This document shows, piece by piece, positions 30,701-40,300 of a DNA stretch of 64,000 nt. Source of the stretch: Niveispirillum sp. (lineage in GTDB: Bacteria; Pseudomonadota; Alphaproteobacteria; Azospirillales; Azospirillaceae); assembly GCF_017996735.1 (NCBI RefSeq), contig NZ_JAGOGJ010000022.1, positions 1 through 64,000 on the forward strand, written 5' to 3'. The notes below the pieces were generated by a model. That model did not search any database. It saw only the letters and a list, made by a program, of their open reading frames with translations, and had not been told where the DNA came from. Numbering within the stretch: position 1 is the first letter of the stretch; each line of letters starts with the position of its first letter. The position numbers and the translations under genes are program-made.

Positions 30701-32852
30701 CCAGCGCCTGCCCATCGCCTTTACCGGTATCGACCTGACCCTGACCATCTATCTGCGGGACGATGGCGCCGCCATTGCCTGCGACTATGACACGGGCCTG
30801 TTCGACGACATCACCATCCGGCGGTTGATCGGCCAGTATGAAACGGTGCTGGACGCCATCACCGCCGATCCCGGCCAGGTGCTGGACGCGCTTCCCCTGC
30901 TGGACGCCGCCTCACGGCGGGAATTGCTGCACGACTGGAACGACGCGCCGCCCGCCGCGCCGCCGGTATGCTTCCCCACCCTGTGGGACGCTGCGGTGGC
31001 CCGCCATCGGGACCGTGTGGCGCTGGTGGAAGAGACATCGGCCGGCGATGTCTGCCTGACCTATGCCGCGCTGGACCGCCGTGCGAACAGGCTTGCCCAC
31101 CGGCTGCGGGCACTGGGCGTCGGTCCCGACGCGCGGGTGGGCGTCTGCCTGGAACGGTCCGCATCGCTGACACTGGCCATGCTGGCGGTGTTGAAGGCGG
31201 GTGGTGCCTTTGTGCCGCTGGACCCCGCCTATCCGCCGGCACGCCTGGCCCTGATGATGCAGGATGCCCGCATTGCGGTGCTGCTGACCCGGGAGGGGCT
31301 GTTGACCGGCCTGCCGGCCCCGGCCTGTCCGGTCTGCCGTCTGGATGCCGACGAACCGGACCTCGCGCGCGAACCCGCGACCGCCCCGGCCCCCGTGACG
31401 CTGCCGGCACATCTGGCCTATGTCATCTATACGTCGGGTTCCACGGGCCGGCCCAAGGGCGTGATGATCACGCATCAGGGCATGGTCAATTATCTGCAAT
31501 GGGCGGTGGGCGATTATACGGGACAGAAGGGCGACGGCGCGCCCGTTCTGGGTTCCATCGGTTTCGACGCCACGCTGACCAGCCTGTTCGTCCCGCTGCT
31601 GGCCGGCGTTCCCGTGGTGATGCTGGAAGGCGAAAGCGAGATGGAGGCTCTGGCCTCGCTGCGCCGTTCCCCCCGCCGCTTCAATTTCGTAAAACTGACG
31701 CCCGCGCATCTGGAACTGCTCAACGGCATGGTCGGCGGAGAGCCGCCGGCCGACCTGACCCACAATCTGGTTCTGGGGGGGGAGGCGTTGACGGCCCCCA
31801 CGGTCAATCCGTGGCTGCGCCATGGCAATGTGCGCGTCGTCAATGAATATGGCCCGACGGAAACCGTGGTGGGCTGCTGCACCCAAGCGGCCACATCCCC
31901 CGGTGACGGCATCATGCCGATCGGCCGGCCCATCGCGGGCACGCGCCTGCATGTGCTGGATGGGGATTTCCGGCCGGTCCCGCCCGGCGTGGCGGGCGAG
32001 CTTTATATTGGCGGGGCGGGTCTGGCCCGTGGATATCTGGGACGGGGGGACCTGACGGCCGGCGCCTTCGTGCCCGACCCTCTGGCCGGGGAAACCGGGT
32101 CCGGGCCGGGCGGACGGCTCTACCGCACGGGGGACCGGGCGCGATACCTGTCCGACGGCAGCCTGACCTTCCTGGGCCGGATGGACCGGCAGATCAAGCT
32201 GCATGGTTTCCGCATCGAACTGGGCGAGGTCGAAGCCGTGCTGGCCGGCCTGGACGGCGTGGCCGAGGCGGTGGTCATGCTGCGCGAAGACCAGCCGGGC
32301 CATCCGCAACTGGCCGCCTATATCCGCCCGGCGGCATCGGCACCGCAGACAGATACCCTGGACCGGCTGCGCCGGGCGCTGCGGGAACGGCTGCCGGCGC
32401 ACATGGTCCCGGCCACGCTGACCCTGGTCGACCAGATGCCCCTGACTGCCAATGGCAAGATCGACCGCGCCCGATTGCCGGCACCGGTCCGGGCATTGGC
32501 CCCCGTGGTGCAACTGCCCGCCCGCACCGGACTTGAAAAGGAACTGGCCGCCCTCTGGCAGGAGGTGCTGGGGGTCGAGACGGTCGGGGTGCACGATAAT
32601 TTCTTCGACCTTGGCGGCGACTCCTTCCTGCTTTTGCAGGTCTGCACCCGCCTGGACCATCTGATGGACCGCGATGCGCTGGTAATGGCCTTCTTCCGGC
32701 ATCCCACCATCGCCTCCCTTGCCCGGTGGCTGGGCGAGGCGGCGGCACCGGTTCCGGCAGCCGACACCAGGGACAGGATCAAGGACCGCTCGATCCAGCA
32801 ACGCAGCGCCGCCCGTCAGGTCGCGGCCCGCCGCCGCCAGCAGCAATTCTGA
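24747..32852 (+). CDS. PKS/aminotransferase/NRPS hybrid: KS-AT-ACP-AMT-C-A(Asn-like)-PCP
   Basis: A 2701-residue protein that makes the beta-amino acid and joins it to the first amino acid. I prefer the ATG at 24747 over 24738: it forms ATGA with the upstream stop and has GAAGGA 8 bases before it. KS has Cys207; AT has Ser659 and HAFH 759-762; ACP has Ser977. There is no KR, so the beta-ketone is free for the PLP aminotransferase (~1150-1590; Lys1417 in ATYGKIVGGGLPVG), of the class seen in iturin/mycosubtilin synthetases. C domain: HHLCNDG at 1751-1757. A domain (core TSGSTGRPKG from 2229; FDAT at 2273): specificity residues read by eye are DATKVGEVGK, close to the Asn codes. PCP Ser2626 is in LGGDS. 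The AT motif SGQGALRAGAG deviates from GQGSQYxGMG but keeps GQG. The tail is strongly basic (QRSAARQVAARRRQQQF), probably docking to the acidic N-terminus of the next protein. Confidence 0.95.
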
Positions 32853-32865
32853 GAAAGCCGGATTG

Positions 32866-35800
32866 ATGACGCACGACGAAGCGCTCGCCCAGGACCAGGA
32901 CAGCATCGCCATCATCGGCATGGCCGCGCGCCTGCCCGGCGCCGCCGATCTGGCTGCCTTCTGGCGTAACCTGCGCGACGGGGTCGACAGCATCGTGTCC
33001 TTCACGGAGGCGGAATTGCTGGCCGCCGGGCTGGACCTGGAAACCATCAGCCACCCGGATTTTATCGCGACCAAGGGTTTTCTGGCCGGTGCCGACCTGT
33101 TCGACGCGGGGTTTTTCGGTCTTTCCCCACGGGAAGCGGCATTGATCGACCCGCAGCACCGGCTGATGATGGAATGCGCCTGGGAAGCCATGGAGCATGC
33201 CGGCTATCATGCGGAGACCTATGATGGCCGCGTCGCCATCTATACCAGCACCGGCATGAACACCTATCTGCCGCTGAACATCATGTCCAATCCGGGACTG
33301 GCGGAGAAGGTGGGCGGCTTCCAGCTGTCCATCTTCAATGACAAGGATTTTGTGCCGACCCGCATCGCCTATGCCATGAACACCACGGGGCCGGGCGTCG
33401 ATATCGGCACCGCCTGTTCCTCCTCCCTGGTCAGCGTGCATATCGCCTGCCAGGGTTTGCTCACCTATCAGGCCGACATGGCGCTGGTCGGGGGCGTCAC
33501 CCTGCACCTGCCGCAGGTGTCGGGACACATACACGAACCGGGGTCGGCCTATTCCCCCGATGGGCGCTGCCGCCCCTTCGACGCGACGACCAGCGGGCTG
33601 GTCGACGGCAACGGCACGGCGGCCATCGTCCTGAAACGCCTGGCCGACGCCATCGCCGACGGCGACACCATTCATGCGGTGATCAAGGGCACCGCCATCA
33701 ACAATGACGGCTCGATGAAGCTGGGCTATGCCGCGCCCAGCATCGAGGGGCAGGCCGCCGTCATCATGGAAGCCCACGCCGTGGCCGGCTGCCCGCCCGA
33801 TACGATCACCTATGTGGAGGCGCACGGCACAGCCACGCCGCTGGGCGACCCGGTGGAGGTCACGGCGCTGACCCGCGCCTTTCGCGTCGGCACGGCGGAA
33901 AAGGGCTTCTGCGGGCTGGGGGCCGTCAAATCCAATATCGGGCATGTGGACAAGGCGGCGGGACTGGCCGGTCTGATCAAGACCGTGCTGGCCCTGAAAC
34001 ATGGCATGATCCCGCCGACCCTGCATTTCCAGGCACCCAATCCCAAGCTGAACCTGCCAGAAACACCCTTCTATGTCGTTGACCGGCTGCTGCCCTGGCA
34101 GCGGCAGGGCGACTTGCCGCGCCGCGCCGGGGTCAGTTCCTTCGGGGTGGGCGGCACCAATGCCCATGCGGTTCTGGAGGAGGCACCGGCTGCTGCAGCC
34201 GGCTCCCCCTCCCGCCCGGTCCAGATCGTCACCCTGTCGGCCCGGTCAGAGGCCGCTCTTGGCGCGGCCACGGAAAATCTGGCCGCCTATCTGGAGACCA
34301 ACCCCGATATCGATCTGGCGGATGTCTGCCACACGTTGCAACGCGGCCGCCGGCCCTTCGCCCATCGCCGCGCCTTTGCCTGTACGTCGGTTGCCGATGC
34401 TGTGCGCCGGCTGCGCGCCGGCTCGCCCGCCCATCAGTGTGAACGCGGCGACCAGCAGGGGGCGTATTTCCTGTTTCCCGGACAGGGCAGCCAGTATCCG
34501 GACATGGCGCGCGACCTCTATCGCCATGAGCCATTGTTCCGCGACGAGATCGACGCCTGCGCCGCGCATCTGCGGCCGGCACTGGGCCTGGATATCCGCG
34601 TCCTGATGTTTCCCGATGAGGGGCAGAAGCCGGAAGCGGCGCGGCAACTGGCGCAGACGCTCTATGGTGCGCCGGCGCTGTTCTGCGTGGAATATGCGCT
34701 GGCGCGGCTGCTGATGGCCTGGGGCCTGGCACCCCGCGCCATGATCGGTCACAGTCTGGGCGAATATGTAGCCGCCTGCCTGGCCGGGGTCATGTCCCTG
34801 TCCGATGCCTTGTCACTGGTCACCGCACGGGCACGCCTGATGCAGGCGACGGCGCCGGGCGCCATGCTGGCCGTGCCCCTGTCGGAACAGACCGTGCGTT
34901 CGCGGCTGGGTCCGGGATTGGACCTTGCGGCCGTGAACGCGCCCGACATGTGCACCGTGGCCGGGCCGGAGGCGGCTATCGCCGCCTTGCAATCCCGGCT
35001 GGAGGTCGAAGGCGTGGTCTGCACGCGCGTCCGCACGGTGCAGGCCTTCCATTCCCATCTGATGGACCCGGTGCTGGAGCCCTACAGGGCGCTGTTGCGG
35101 GACATCCGCCTGACGGTGCCGCAAATCCCCTACCTTTCCAACCTGACCGGCACCTGGATCACGCCGGAGCAGGCGACCAGCCCCGATTACTGGGTCGATC
35201 ATTTGCGCCAGCCGGTGCGTTTCGCCGACGGCCTCACCCGGCTGCTGGAAGCGGAGCCCCTGCCCCTGCTGGAAGTCGGCCCCGGCCGGGCGCTGGGCAC
35301 ACTCGCCACCCGCTGCGGCGCCACGGCCTGCCTGCAGACCCTGCCGCAGGCGCGTGAGGAACGGGGGGCGCAGGAAACCTTGTTCCAGGGCGTGGCAGCG
35401 CTTTGGACGCGCGGTGTCGCACTGGATTGGCATTGTTTCTACCGCGACGAAAAACGCCGCCGGGTCCCGCTGCCCACCTATCCGTTCCAGCGGCAGAGCT
35501 ATTGGATCGCCCCGGTTTCAGGCGCGGCGGCGGCCCCGCGCGCGGAAGGCCAGCGTACGGCACCGGCCGACTGGCTGTACCTGCCCGGATGGCGCCCCGC
35601 CGTGGCCCCGCCTGTCGATGTCGCGCGGCGCGACGCCTGCCTGTTGTTCGCCGATGATACGGGGCTTGGCGATGCGCTGGCGGGAGAACTGGGCCGGCTG
35701 GGCCGACCGGTCGTGATCGTCCGGCCGGGGGCAACGTTTGCCGAGGAAGGGCCCGGCTCCTATCGGCTGAACCCGGCGCAGGCGGATGATTTCAGTGCGC

Positions 35801-37362
35801 TGTGCGACAGTTTGATGGCGCAAGGCCTGCTGCCGCGCCGCCTCATCCATCTCTGGGGCCGGACCGGCGGGATGCCGGATGGCGGGCCGGAGATCGGCCG
35901 CCACGCAGACTCCATCCTGTTCCTGATCCAGGCCCTGGCCTGGCTGGCGCTGGACGAACCGGTTGAATTGACCATCATCACCGACCGTGCCCGCGATGTC
36001 GCCGGCGAAACCACCATTGATCCGGCCAAGGCCGCGCTGACCGGACTGGCGGCCACCATCCCCTGGGAACATCCGGGAACCCATTGCCGGGTCGTGGATA
36101 TTCCCGCCGATGCGGTAGCGCACACCCTTGCCCCGCGGCTTGTCGCCGAACTGGATGCCCCGGCCGATGAAAGGATCATCGCCCTGCGCGGCGGCCGGCG
36201 CTGGGTCCACAGCCTGTCGCCCGTGCGGTCCGCACCGGCCGAAGACCGGCCATCGCCGTTCCGGGCGGGCGGTGTCTATGCCGTTACCGGCGGATTGGGC
36301 GGGATCGGCCTGTGCCTGGCACGCCGGATCGCGGCCATGGGGCCTGTGCGGCTGGCCCTGATCGGCACGGACGATGACGCCGAACCCGGGGACGATGCCG
36401 TGGTCGCGCGGGTCGCATCCTACGACACCGCCTCTCTCACCGCCGCGCTGGCCCGGATCGAGGCCCGGCTGGGTCCCATTGATGGGATCATCCACGCCGC
36501 CGGGATGGATGAGGCGCGGCCCCTGCGCCTGATCACCGATCTGGATGCCGCCACGCGGGACCGGTACTGGCAAACGCAACAGCAGGTCTTGGCGGCCTTG
36601 GACGATGTTCTGCGGCTGCGCCCCACCGCCACCTGCATGCTGATGTCATCGCTGGGGGCGGAAATCGGCGGGCCGGGTCAGGCCTTGCATGCCATTGCGG
36701 CTGCCTTTGCCGATGCCTTCGCCGAACGGCGCGGCTGGACGGTGGTGGACTGGGACCGGTGGACCGACGGTGAAGCAGCCGATGCCGGCGCGGCCCTGAC
36801 TGCGGCGGAAGGGGCCGATGCTTTCGAGCGTGTGGCCCGGCTGGCACCCGGCGGGCGGATTCTGGTGGCCACAAGTGACCCGGCCACCCGGATGAAGACG
36901 ATCCTTGCCCAGCGCACGGCACAGGATGAAGGGCGGACGGAGACCACGGCCGCGCCCGCCGGTGGCGGCCATCAACGCCCAGACCTTGTCCCCTATGTCG
37001 CCCCCCGGAATGAACAGGAAACGGCGGTCGCCGCCTTGTGGCAGGAAATCCTGGGCATCGACCGGATCGGCATCCACGATAATTTCTTCGATCTGGGCGG
37101 CCATTCCCTGATCGCCGCGCAGTTGGTATCCCGGCTGCGGCGCATCTTCCAGGCGGAGGTGGAGGTGGACACGCTGTTCGCCGCCCCCACCATCGCCCGC
37201 CTGTCGGAGAGTTTGGGCACGACAGCGCCGGCACCCGCCGCGGGGCCGGATCTGGCCGATCTCCTGGACCGGTTGGACACCCTGTCCGAAGCGGAGGTGG
37301 AGGCATTGCTGGCCAGCGGTGAATTGCCCATCGACCTGCTGACGGGGACCAGCAATCCATGA
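32866..37362 (+). CDS. PKS module with inactive ketoreductase: KS-AT-(KR)-ACP
   Basis: Single PKS module of 1498 residues that extends the aspartate-family residue by one malonate. The frame is open further upstream, but the ATG at 32866, 13 bases after the previous stop and just before the KS sequence, is the sensible start. KS (Cys184) carries the NDKDFVPTR stretch seen in KS domains that accept from a peptide carrier. AT has Ser630 and QAFH at 726-729, a variant of malonyl-type HAFH. The KR keeps TGGLGGIG (1141-1148) and a serine pair (1261-1262), but the catalytic Tyr is His1275 and the Asn four residues on is Ala1279. The beta-ketone is therefore expected to remain. The carrier is PCP-like (LGGHS, Ser1414) and hands over to an NRPS. 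The stop overlaps the next start in ATGA (37359-37362). Inferred result: an Asn-derived beta-keto acid able to close to a pyrrolidinone. Confidence 0.95.
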   Translation: MTHDEALAQDQDSIAIIGMAARLPGAADLAAFWRNLRDGVDSIVSFTEAELLAAGLDLETISHPDFIATKGFLAGADLFDAGFFGLSPREAALIDPQHRLMMECAWEAMEHAGYHAETYDGRVAIYTSTGMNTYLPLNIMSNPGLAEKVGGFQLSIFNDKDFVPTRIAYAMNTTGPGVDIGTACSSSLVSVHIACQGLLTYQADMALVGGVTLHLPQVSGHIHEPGSAYSPDGRCRPFDATTSGLVDGNGTAAIVLKRLADAIADGDTIHAVIKGTAINNDGSMKLGYAAPSIEGQAAVIMEAHAVAGCPPDTITYVEAHGTATPLGDPVEVTALTRAFRVGTAEKGFCGLGAVKSNIGHVDKAAGLAGLIKTVLALKHGMIPPTLHFQAPNPKLNLPETPFYVVDRLLPWQRQGDLPRRAGVSSFGVGGTNAHAVLEEAPAAAAGSPSRPVQIVTLSARSEAALGAATENLAAYLETNPDIDLADVCHTLQRGRRPFAHRRAFACTSVADAVRRLRAGSPAHQCERGDQQGAYFLFPGQGSQYPDMARDLYRHEPLFRDEIDACAAHLRPALGLDIRVLMFPDEGQKPEAARQLAQTLYGAPALFCVEYALARLLMAWGLAPRAMIGHSLGEYVAACLAGVMSLSDALSLVTARARLMQATAPGAMLAVPLSEQTVRSRLGPGLDLAAVNAPDMCTVAGPEAAIAALQSRLEVEGVVCTRVRTVQAFHSHLMDPVLEPYRALLRDIRLTVPQIPYLSNLTGTWITPEQATSPDYWVDHLRQPVRFADGLTRLLEAEPLPLLEVGPGRALGTLATRCGATACLQTLPQAREERGAQETLFQGVAALWTRGVALDWHCFYRDEKRRRVPLPTYPFQRQSYWIAPVSGAAAAPRAEGQRTAPADWLYLPGWRPAVAPPVDVARRDACLLFADDTGLGDALAGELGRLGRPVVIVRPGATFAEEGPGSYRLNPAQADDFSALCDSLMAQGLLPRRLIHLWGRTGGMPDGGPEIGRHADSILFLIQALAWLALDEPVELTIITDRARDVAGETTIDPAKAALTGLAATIPWEHPGTHCRVVDIPADAVAHTLAPRLVAELDAPADERIIALRGGRRWVHSLSPVRSAPAEDRPSPFRAGGVYAVTGGLGGIGLCLARRIAAMGPVRLALIGTDDDAEPGDDAVVARVASYDTASLTAALARIEARLGPIDGIIHAAGMDEARPLRLITDLDAATRDRYWQTQQQVLAALDDVLRLRPTATCMLMSSLGAEIGGPGQALHAIAAAFADAFAERRGWTVVDWDRWTDGEAADAGAALTAAEGADAFERVARLAPGGRILVATSDPATRMKTILAQRTAQDEGRTETTAAPAGGGHQRPDLVPYVAPRNEQETAVAALWQEILGIDRIGIHDNFFDLGGHSLIAAQLVSRLRRIFQAEVEVDTLFAAPTIARLSESLGTTAPAPAAGPDLADLLDRLDTLSEAEVEALLASGELPIDLLTGTSNP

Positions 37363-40300
37363 ACCGCCCCCCGTCGCAGGAACTGGCCGAACGCCTGGCC
37401 GCCCTTTCGCCCGGCAAACGTGCCTTGCTGGAGCGTTTGACGGCCGTGGCGCCCCAGGCCCCGGCTGCACCCAAGCGGGACGCCGACCGTATCCCATCGC
37501 GTCCGGCGGGTGACGCGCCACCCCTTTCCTATGCCCAGCAAAGGCTGTGGTTCCTGGACCAGATGGAAGGGCCCAGCCCCGTCTACAACATGCCCAACGC
37601 CGTCCGGCTGGAAGGGCTACTGGATGTGACGGCGCTGGAAGCGGTCTTCACGGAGATCGTGCGCCGTCACGAAGCATTGCGGACCAATTTTATCCTGCGG
37701 GATGGCCAGCCCGTGCAGGTCATCCATGAAGCGGCGGCCTGCACCCTGCCCCTGGTCGATCTGAGCCACCTGCCGGATGCGGAGCGGGACGCCGCCTTGC
37801 GGCAACTTGCCACGCGTGAGGCCCGCCGGCCCTTCGATCTGGCGCGCGACAGGCTGTTGCGGCTGGTTCTGGTGCGTTCGGCGGCCGAATGCCATACGCT
37901 TCTGATCAATATCCACCATATCGTGTCGGACGGCTGGTCCATCGGCAAGGTGCTGCTGCAGGAGGTGACCAGCCTCTATCCCGCCTTCGCGCGCAAGGCG
38001 CCGTCACCGCTGCCGCCGCTACCCATCCAATATGCCGATTACGCCTGCTGGCAGCGGGCCATGCTGGGCGGTGACCGGCTGGACGGCCAGGTCGCCTATT
38101 GGCGGGAGAAGCTGGACGGCATACCGGCCCTGCTGACGCTGCCCACCGACCGGCCGCGCCCCCCGGTACAGACCTTCACGGGACGGGTCCATTACTTCAC
38201 CCTGCCCCCGACCCTGGTGGAGGGGGTGAAGGCGCTGGGCAAATCCACCGGCACCACGCTGTTCATGACACTGCTGGCCGGTTTCGGCGCCCTGCTGGGG
38301 CGTTACGCCGGTCAGGAAACCGTCGTCATCGGCTCCCCCATCGCCAATCGGCGCCGGGAAGAGGTCGAGGGGCTGATCGGCTTCTTCGTCAACACATTGG
38401 CCTTGCGGGTCGATCTTGCCGGCAATCCTGGCGGGCGGGACCTGCTGGCGCAGGTCCGGCAGACCTGTCTGGAAGCCTTCCGCCATCAGGATGTGCCGTT
38501 CGAACGGCTGGTGGAGGCTTTGCGGCCCGAACGGAACCTGGGCTTCTCGCCGCTGTTCCAATGCATGTTCATCTTGCAGAACCAGAATACCGACGCCGAG
38601 GGCGCGCGGCTGGGCGATCTGCATATGACGATGGTGCCGCAGGACGCGGGCGCCGCCATGTTCGACCTGACCCTGAAGCTGGAGGAAAGCCGGCACGGGC
38701 TTGCCGGTGAACTGGAATATAATACCGACCTGTTCGACGAGGGCAGCATCGCACATCTCGTGCGGTGCTATGCGGCTTTGCTGTCGGGCCTTGCCGCCAC
38801 ACCGGACATGCCCGTGGCCCGCCTGCCGCTGATGGAGAAGGCGGAACGGCAGAATACATTACGAGACCGGAATGATACGGCGCGGCATTGGCCAGGGGCG
38901 CCCACATTGCCCGATCTTTTTGTTCTGTCTACGAAACGAAACCCGGACCGTATCGCCATTTGCCATGATGGACGGATGGCGAGTTATGCCGCCCTGAACC
39001 GGCGGGCAGAACAACTGGCCAATCATCTGCACCGGAACGGGGTGGGTCCGGAAACGCTGGTCGGGATCTGCATGGACCGGTCGGTGGAGATGCTGGTCGG
39101 CCTGCTGGGCATCCTGAAGGCCGGGGCCGCCTATGTGCCGCTGGACCCCGCCTTCCCGCCCGAACGGCTTTCCTACATGGCGGCGCATGCCGGGCTGCGG
39201 ATGCTGTTGGCCGGGCACGGCACGGCGGGACTGCTGGCAGACCCGGAACTGCCGGTCCTGTGCCTGGACACGCAGTGGGACGTCATCGAAGCGGCCCCTC
39301 CCCGGCCGGTGCGGCCCATCGACCCCGACAGTCTGGCCTATGTGATCTATACATCCGGTTCCACCGGCACTCCCAAGGGTGTTCAGGTCGGGCACGCGGC
39401 GCTGGCCAATTTCCTGCTCTCCATGGCGGAAAAGCCGGGGATCGGGGCGGATGACCGTCTGCTGGCGGTGACCACCATCTCCTTCGACATTGCCGGCCTG
39501 GAACTCTATCTGCCGCTGATCGCCGGGGCGCGGGTTGAACTGGCATCGCGGGAGGTGGCGGCCGACGGCTTCGCCCTGCGTCGGATGCTGGAACAGGTGG
39601 TCCCGACCATCATGCAGGCCACACCGGCAAGCTGGCGGCTGCTGCTGGCGGCGGGTTGGCAGGGACCGTGTCCGGGCCGGCTGTTCTGCGGTGGCGAGGC
39701 TCTGCCGGGTGATCTGGCGGAACGGTTGCTGGCAACCGGGGCCGACCTCTGGAACCTGTACGGCCCGACGGAGACCACGATCTGGTCGACGATCACGCGG
39801 GTCGCCCAGGTTGATGGCGGTGGGGCGGAGGATCGCCAGCCCATCGGCCAGCCCATCGCCAATACCAGCATCCATATCGCCGATGGCGGCATAGACCCGC
39901 TTCCTCCCGGCTTTCCGGGGGAGTTGCTGATCGGCGGCACCGGTCTGGCCCGTGGTTATCGCCGCCAGCCGGCGATGACGGCGGAACGTTTTATCCCCGA
40001 TCCTTTCAGCCAGCAGCCGGGGGCTAGGCTTTACCGCACGGGCGACCTGACGCGGGCCCTGCCCGACGGCCGGATCGCCTTCCTGGGGCGGATGGACCAT
40101 CAGGTGAAGATCCGGGGTTTCCGGATCGAGCTGGGGGAAATCGAAGCGGTTCTGCAACGGCATCCCGGCGTCCATGCCGGCGTCGTGCTCTGCCGGGAGG
40201 ATCAGCCGGGCCACCAGCAACTGGTCGCCTATGTCGAGCCGGAGGCCGGCTGGGAACCCGACGGGCCGGCGCCGGAGACGGCGCAGGTGGAAAAATGGCG

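Noticed and set aside
32719..32865. Upstream ATG giving a 49-residue N-terminal extension to the fourth PKS protein
   Set aside because: The extension is translated from the coding region of the previous gene in another frame and is R/P-rich nonsense; the ATG at 32866 directly precedes the KS.
30912..33191. Minus-strand 759-residue open frame crossing a gene junction
   Set aside because: It covers antisense of the A/PCP end and the next KS; no motif of its own.
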